8,831 nucleotides of DNA from JAZQNC01 sp045536155 (GTDB lineage: Bacteria; Bacillota; Clostridia; Oscillospirales; CAG-272). The DNA lies in contig JAZSMZ010000086.1 of the NCBI GenBank assembly GCA_045536155.1, positions 1 to 8,831 on the forward strand. Reading direction: 5' to 3'. Below the pieces are notes generated by a model, which saw only the letters and a program-made list of their open reading frames with translations, was not told the origin of the DNA and did not search any database. Position numbers and translations under genes: made by a program. This document shows, in pieces, positions 4,587 through 8,831 of this stretch; the stretch's first letter is position 1, and each line of letters starts with the position of its first letter.

Positions 4587-6227
4587 ATGAAAAACGTAAA
4601 AGGCTACGTGCTGTCAACTCTCGTCGCAATAATGGCGCTGATGCTGATAGCTCTGATCATCTTTTCAATAGCACAGCAGCGCACCATCGATGCCTTCAAT
4701 GCCGCACGCGAAAGCGAGAGCGTTGAGGTATACGAATCGGTAAAAGGCGAGCTTGACAGCGTAGGTACGCTCAAGCTATTTTCACCTGTAGGACGTGAGA
4801 TCTCGCCCGACGAATTCATCTTCTATCTCGGCGAAGACACAATAAAGGCAGAATATACCGAAACGCCCGACTTTTCACTTGTCGGCGAGCAGAAAGTAGC
4901 TTTGCGGGTATCGCTCGGCGGTCTTTCGCGTGATATCGAGGCGACGCTGACCGTTTTTGAAATTACCGACCATCTCACCGTAAGCTACACCGAGCTTGAG
5001 AGCATCTCTGTTCGGTCATTTATCCCCAACGAAAAGGTAGAGGCGCGCTTTGTCGGCCTTTCCCCGTCCGACGTTTCCTCGGAATCGGTCGGCGAATACA
5101 CCTTCAATATCGAGATTTCGGGGCAGCTGTACGAGGTTACCCTTTCGGTCATCGATGACGTCGCTCCCGTAGCCGAAGCGCTCGAATATACCGCATATAT
5201 TACCGAAGATCTTCCCGATCCGTCAAAGCTGGTTACGTCGGTATACGACATCAGCGAGGTAACGGCGAAATATATTTCGGCCACCGCTTACGACGGCGTG
5301 GGAAAATACGATTTTGACGTTCTGCTTACCGATGCCTACGGCAATCAGACGACGGTAAGCTCTGCGCTCAATGTAATCAAGGAGCCCAAGCGCAGCGATG
5401 AAAAGCTTTACGTGTCGAGCGGCTCGCTTCCCGAAGATATCGTCGAACGCATCGAACAATTTGCAAAAAAATACGCCGGTTACGATTACGGCATTTACGC
5501 ACGCGATCTTAAGACCGGCTTTGTTTTTTCCTATAACAGCGAGACCAACATCCGCGCGGCAAGCACGGTAAAGGCTCCCTTTGCCTATTACGTCTGCCTC
5601 GAGCTTGAAAAGGAAGATTGCCCCTACACTCTCGATTCTCTTCTCGAATACACCGAAGATCAGTACTGCATCGGCGAGGAGGGATATATGAACCGTATGC
5701 CCTACGGCAGTAAATTTACCGTGCGCGAGGTTTTGGATGCCAACATTACCCTTTCGGACAACGTGGCCTACTACCTGCTGCACGATTATTTCGACTACAA
5801 GGGCTACAACGAGCTGATAAGATCGCTCGGCGTGACCGTATGGCTCAACGGAAACAGCATCAAATGGGGACTTTACAGCCCGCGCGAACTTGCGATAATC
5901 TGGCAGGAAATTTACCGCTATATCGAAAGCGACGGACTCTACAACGAGCTTTTGCGCGATCTTTTGGTAGGGGCCGAGTACAATTTCACAAAAGAGGCCC
6001 TTCCCCATTATTCAAAGATCGCCCACAAATCGGGCTTCAATCAATTCTCGCATTGCGATGCCGCGATAGTATACGGCGAAAGCTCAACGCGCGATATAAA
6101 GCCGAACAACTACGTTTTGAGCGTTTTGAGCGCCGTCAACGATTTCGATCCCGAGCCGAACAAGGCTCTTATCGCCGAGCTTACGCAGATCGCCGACGAC
6201 GTCATGTGCTCTTACCAAAATTACTGA
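4587..6227 (+). CDS. Membrane-anchored protein with Ig-like repeats and beta-lactamase/PBP-like serine hydrolase domain
   Basis: A 546-residue protein predicted to sit in the membrane facing outward. One N-terminal hydrophobic segment (about residues 7-29) is a signal anchor. Residues about 60-265 look like three beta-rich Ig-like modules; DDVAPVAE (190-197) and LLTDAYGNQT (246-255) are typical of the DUF5011-type bacterial Ig fold. The C-terminal part (about 295-546) has the class A beta-lactamase/penicillin-recognising layout: STVK (326-329) with nucleophile Ser326 and Lys329, SDN (390-392), and KSG (481-483). Where the Glu166-xx-Leu-Asn motif should be (roughly 420-430) the sequence reads LNGNSIKWGLY, with no Glu, so efficient beta-lactam hydrolysis is unlikely. 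A DD-peptidase or peptidoglycan-binding role is more probable; this is inference. ATG 4587 follows an extended -10 promoter but an unusually distant SD. It converges on the CapA gene with stops overlapping. Confidence 0.85.
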   Translation: MKNVKGYVLSTLVAIMALMLIALIIFSIAQQRTIDAFNAARESESVEVYESVKGELDSVGTLKLFSPVGREISPDEFIFYLGEDTIKAEYTETPDFSLVGEQKVALRVSLGGLSRDIEATLTVFEITDHLTVSYTELESISVRSFIPNEKVEARFVGLSPSDVSSESVGEYTFNIEISGQLYEVTLSVIDDVAPVAEALEYTAYITEDLPDPSKLVTSVYDISEVTAKYISATAYDGVGKYDFDVLLTDAYGNQTTVSSALNVIKEPKRSDEKLYVSSGSLPEDIVERIEQFAKKYAGYDYGIYARDLKTGFVFSYNSETNIRAASTVKAPFAYYVCLELEKEDCPYTLDSLLEYTEDQYCIGEEGYMNRMPYGSKFTVREVLDANITLSDNVAYYLLHDYFDYKGYNELIRSLGVTVWLNGNSIKWGLYSPRELAIIWQEIYRYIESDGLYNELLRDLLVGAEYNFTKEALPHYSKIAHKSGFNQFSHCDAAIVYGESSTRDIKPNNYVLSVLSAVNDFDPEPNKALIAELTQIADDVMCSYQNY

Positions 6228-7426
6228 CCGTCAGACTTCAAAAACTCACTCGGGATATATTTTTCAACGTAAGCGACGAGCTCCTCTCGGCTGACGCTGT
6301 TGCCGTAGTATGAGATTCCGTGTGAAGCGGCAAGATCGTCGGTGAAATCGTCGAGATATATTACGCTGTTTTGCTTGAAGCGTGAGTTAAAATAGTAGAC
6401 CGTAGGCGTGAAAACGACGTTTTCGGCAACGGTACCGTCCTCGTATTTGACGATATCGAAGCAAAGAAGACCTCCCAGCATATTCTTGCCCTCGGCCATC
6501 TCGGCGCAGAGATTGCCAAGCGAATAAGCGCAAAGGGTACGATTTCCGTTCTCGCTTTCGAGCCACTGTATCGGTTGTATGACGTGCGGATGATGCCCGA
6601 TTATAACGTCGGCGCCGAGATCACACATAAGCGATGCGTAATATTTTTGATTGTCGGTGGGGTTAAAGCTGTTTTCATTTCCCCAATGTACCGACACCAA
6701 AACGATATCCGCCGCATCGACTGCCGCAGGGATCTGCGCTCTCAAGGTATCCTCTCGCAAAAGAGGGATCTTAAAGGAGGACGTGTCCCCTCCGCGGCCT
6801 TGATTTGTAAATTCGGCATACGACAAAAGGGCTATCTTCACACCGTCACGCTCGTATATTTTCACCTCGTTAAAATCGGCATCGTCGTAATAGCCGCCGA
6901 CGGTGAAAACCTGCTTTTCTTTTCTGAGATAGTCCACGCTTTCCCGAAGGGCGCTCACACCGTGGTCGAGCATGTGGTTGTTTGCCACGTTTATAATGTC
7001 AAATCCCGCATCGATAAGGCAATCTACAACGTCTACAGGACTGTTGAATCGCGGATAATACTCCAGCGGCAGAGAGCGTGCCGTGATCGTTTCCTGATTG
7101 ATAAAGGCGATGTCGGCAGACGATATTTTCTCCTTTATATACTGAAACTGATGGGAAAAATCGTATTTGTAATTGCCGTTTGACATATTTGCTGCCTCGA
7201 GCACGTTGCCGTAATAGACGATGTTATCGCCCGCCGCGACAAAGCTGACTCTTTTGGGCACGTATTCTTCTTTTATCTCTTCGATCTTGACGCTCAGCGC
7301 CGATCTGTTTTCGTCAGGCTTTGCCTTTTTGACGGTAGCAGATTCATATATTCCCTCGTCTTTGTTACAGGAGAAGGTCGAAAGGCAGAACAATATCGCC
7401 AAAAGAAACGCTAAATATTTTTTCAT
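6221..7426 (-). CDS. CapA family lipoprotein (poly-gamma-glutamate capsule synthesis/metallophosphatase-like)
   Basis: A 401-residue protein of the PGA_cap family, which has a calcineurin-like metallophosphatase fold and is linked to poly-gamma-glutamate capsule and to cell-envelope functions in many Firmicutes that lack a capsule operon. The N-terminus is a signal peptide with CLSTFSC, where Cys20 is a likely lipidation site, though Thr at -3 makes the lipobox weak. Motifs in order: AAGDN (64-68, Asp67), NQE (110-112), NVANNH (146-151), VHWG (246-249) and GHHPH (277-281), which together form the metal site. After about residue 345 a divergent tail follows, with no further domain recognised. 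ATG is at 7424-7426; the SD is weak (GTGAGTG then four A). No capB, capC or capD is nearby, so capsule synthesis cannot be concluded. The stop overlaps the convergent hydrolase gene by 7 bases. Confidence 0.9.
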   Translation of the reverse strand: MKKYLAFLLAILFCLSTFSCNKDEGIYESATVKKAKPDENRSALSVKIEEIKEEYVPKRVSFVAAGDNIVYYGNVLEAANMSNGNYKYDFSHQFQYIKEKISSADIAFINQETITARSLPLEYYPRFNSPVDVVDCLIDAGFDIINVANNHMLDHGVSALRESVDYLRKEKQVFTVGGYYDDADFNEVKIYERDGVKIALLSYAEFTNQGRGGDTSSFKIPLLREDTLRAQIPAAVDAADIVLVSVHWGNENSFNPTDNQKYYASLMCDLGADVIIGHHPHVIQPIQWLESENGNRTLCAYSLGNLCAEMAEGKNMLGGLLCFDIVKYEDGTVAENVVFTPTVYYFNSRFKQNSVIYLDDFTDDLAASHGISYYGNSVSREELVAYVEKYIPSEFLKSDGQ

Positions 7427-7453
7427 TTTTCACTCACAATAATTGTATTCGAT

Positions 7454-7463
7454 TATTATAATA
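7454..7463. promoter_or_regulatory. Palindromic -10-like box between divergent capA-like gene and pepT
   Basis: TATTATAATA is a perfect 10-bp palindrome and contains TATAAT on both strands. On the - strand it sits about 30 bases before the CapA-family ATG and is the best -10 candidate for that gene. No good -35 is seen 17 bases away on either strand, so this is only a tentative call. Confidence 0.4.
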
Positions 7464-7484
7464 CCCCAAACAGCCCAAAATTAT

Positions 7485-7493
7485 TGATATAAA
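7485..7493 (+). promoter_or_regulatory. Candidate extended -10 for pepT
   Basis: TGATATAAA differs by one base from the TGATATAAT core used by the two clear promoters in this window. The position 17 bases upstream (CCCAAA, 7465-7470) is not a recognisable -35. A start near 7500 would leave a leader of about 20 bases containing GAAAGGA (7506-7512), seven bases before ATG 7520. Confidence 0.45.
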
Positions 7494-7519
7494 CAACTTA
7501 TAAAAGAAAGGATCAAATT

Positions 7520-8737
7520 ATGATCAGAGTTCAGGACCGTTTTATAAAATACGTAAAGATCCATTCGACAAGCGACCCGACAAATGAGGTAAATCCGTCG
7601 AGCGAGCGCGAAAGAGATATAGCAAAGGTGCTTTATGATGAAATGATCTCGCTCGGCATGACGGGTGTCACCCTCAGCGACAACTGTTACGTCTACGGCT
7701 TTATCGAAGCAACAAAGGGATACGAAAACGCGCCCAAGATCGGCTTTATCGCACACATGGACACCTCCCCCGACTTTTCGGGCGAAAACGTAAATCCTAT
7801 CGTGCATGAAAACTATGACGGTGGGGACATCGTTCTCAAAGAGCGTACCATCAAGGTAAGCGATTTTCCGCATCTGACAAAGCTTAAGGGACGCACTCTC
7901 ATCACGTCGGACGGCACTACCCTTCTCGGCGCCGACGACAAGGCGGGCATTGCCGAGATCATGTACGTCTGCGACAAGATAATCACCGAAAACATTCCTC
8001 ACGGCAAGATCGCCGTATGCTTCACTCCCGACGAGGAGGTGGGCATGGGTGCCGACGGCTTTGACGTGCCCTTTTTCGGCTGTGATTTTGCCTACACCGT
8101 CGACGGAGGAGAGGCAGGCGAGATCGAAAGCGAGAATTTCAACGCCGCCGAGGCTGTAATCGAGGTAAACGGCTTTAACGTCCATCCCGGATCGGCCAAA
8201 AACACCATGATAAACGCATCTCTCATCGCAATGGAGGCAAACGCCATGCTTCCTTCGCTCGACACGCCCTCTCACACCGAGGGACGCGAGGGATTTTTCC
8301 ACCTCTGCTCGATCGAGGGCACCGTTGAGCATGCAAAGGCGGAATACATCATCCGCGATCACGACGAGCACGCCTTCGCGTACCGTATGTATCAGATGGA
8401 GCACATCGTTTCCATTCTCAATGCAAAATACGGCGAGGGTACGGTTACCCTCTCGATGCGCGAGCAGTACCGCAACATGGTAGAAAAGCTCCGCGAATGT
8501 CCCATGGCCATCGAGATCGCAAATCTTGCCATCAAAAAGGCTTCTCTCACTCCCCGTGCATTCCCCATCAGAGGCGGCACAGACGGCGCGCGCCTTTTCT
8601 TTATGGGACTTTCCTGCCCCAATCTCGGCACAGGCGGATACGCCTTCCACGGTCCCTACGAGCACATAAGCGTCGAGGGAATGGAAAAGAGCGTCGAGAT
8701 CGTTTTGAATATTATCGAAGAGGTCGCCAAGAGATAA
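7520..8737 (+). CDS. pepT: Peptidase T (tripeptide aminopeptidase)
   Basis: A 405-residue cytoplasmic M20-family aminopeptidase that removes the N-terminal residue of tripeptides in the last steps of peptide use. The di-zinc site matches PepT: His79 and Asp81 (HMDTS), Asp139 or 140 in GADDKAG, the TPDEEVG motif with Glu172/Glu173, Asp195 in YTVDGGE, and His377 in AFHGP. NGFNVHPGSAKN (217-228, His222) belongs to the lid/dimerisation domain, and RGGTDGA (351-357) is the substrate carboxylate-binding region. Length is close to the usual 405-412. The start is supported by GAAAGGA with a 7-base gap. It is divergent from the CapA-family gene, and its TAA stop (8735-8737) abuts the stop of a - strand gene. 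Identification is confident. Confidence 0.95.
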   Translation: MIRVQDRFIKYVKIHSTSDPTNEVNPSSERERDIAKVLYDEMISLGMTGVTLSDNCYVYGFIEATKGYENAPKIGFIAHMDTSPDFSGENVNPIVHENYDGGDIVLKERTIKVSDFPHLTKLKGRTLITSDGTTLLGADDKAGIAEIMYVCDKIITENIPHGKIAVCFTPDEEVGMGADGFDVPFFGCDFAYTVDGGEAGEIESENFNAAEAVIEVNGFNVHPGSAKNTMINASLIAMEANAMLPSLDTPSHTEGREGFFHLCSIEGTVEHAKAEYIIRDHDEHAFAYRMYQMEHIVSILNAKYGEGTVTLSMREQYRNMVEKLRECPMAIEIANLAIKKASLTPRAFPIRGGTDGARLFFMGLSCPNLGTGGYAFHGPYEHISVEGMEKSVEIVLNIIEEVAKR

Positions 8738-8830
8738 TCACATATCCTCAATATCGGTAACGGTCAAAACATCGCCGACAACACGGAATCGAATATTCTT
8801 GCCCCCGTAGTAAATACCCCACACACGTTC
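8738..8830 (-). CDS. C-terminal fragment of an unidentified protein
   Basis: On the - strand an open frame enters from the right edge and ends at TGA (8740-8738), encoding about 30 residues that finish VVGDVLTVTDIEDM. The composition alternates hydrophobic and polar residues as in a beta-rich domain, and the codons resemble the neighbouring genes. The stop is immediately next to the pepT stop with no gap and no room for a terminator. Only the tail is visible, so no family can be named. Confidence 0.55.
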   Translation of the reverse strand, partial: ERVWGIYYGGKNIRFRVVGDVLTVTDIEDM

Positions 8831-8831
8831 T

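Noticed and set aside
5223..6008. 261-residue - strand frame inside the serine hydrolase gene
   Set aside because: Antisense shadow of a gene with intact SxxK/SDN/KSG motifs; no start signal or family features.
4587..6227. Antibiotic-resistance beta-lactamase
   Set aside because: The Glu166-equivalent is missing, the protein is membrane anchored and has Ig-like modules; resistance cannot be claimed.
6221..7426. Capsule (poly-gamma-glutamate) biosynthesis locus
   Set aside because: Only a CapA-family member is present; no capB, capC or capD partner is in the window, and lone CapA-like proteins are widespread.
7481..8665. 394-residue open frame on the - strand opposite pepT
   Set aside because: pepT on the + strand has every catalytic motif and a proper ribosome binding site; the antisense frame is Cys/Val/Gly-rich with no recognisable domain and reflects codon bias.

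Overview
The window looks like a chromosomal segment from a low-to-mid GC anaerobic Firmicute, most likely a gut Clostridia (Oscillospiraceae-like) bacterium. The basis is GGAGG-type ribosome binding sites, sigma-A promoters with extended -10 boxes, lipoprotein signal peptides, and the mix of families: an orphan extracellular solute-binding lipoprotein, a CapA-like lipoprotein, a CE4 deacetylase and a PepT peptidase. No mobile element, CRISPR array, tRNA or rRNA is visible. Taxonomy is inferred from gene style only.

Left block (1-2066, + strand): the 3' part of a polysaccharide deacetylase (CE4 fold) whose N-terminal side is a tandem Glu/Thr repeat that runs off the window edge. It is followed by a small protein that may resemble the DUF4163/DUF3298 (RsiV/PdaC) region, then a PHP-domain phosphoesterase. 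Close spacing suggests one operon. It ends at a strong bidirectional terminator (2040-2066). The second gene has an unresolved start: a perfect AGGAGG site precedes an ATA codon overlapping the upstream stop, while the only conventional start (TTG) lies 36 bases later with no good ribosome binding site.

Middle-left block (2069-4450, - strand): a sugar phosphate isomerase/epimerase-like TIM barrel with a clear promoter, followed by a solute-binding lipoprotein carrying an EF-hand-like loop. An intrinsic terminator sits between the two genes, directly upstream of the lipoprotein's ribosome binding site, so the second gene may be expressed by partial read-through.

Middle-right block (4451-7426): a membrane-anchored protein with Ig-like repeats and a class A beta-lactamase-like serine hydrolase domain (+), convergent with a CapA-family lipoprotein (-); their stop codons overlap by 7 bases. 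The serine hydrolase keeps SxxK, SDN and KSG but shows no Glu166-type residue, so a peptidoglycan role is likelier than antibiotic resistance.

Right block (7427-8831): peptidase T (pepT, +), then the extreme C-terminus of an unidentified - strand gene whose stop codon directly abuts the pepT stop.

Overall theme: mostly cell-envelope functions (glycan deacetylation, serine hydrolase, CapA, solute-binding lipoprotein) interspersed with central metabolism enzymes (isomerase, PepT). There is no obvious dedicated defence or mobile system. No intergenic stretch exceeds 300 bases; the longest (4380-4586) is a divergent promoter region.
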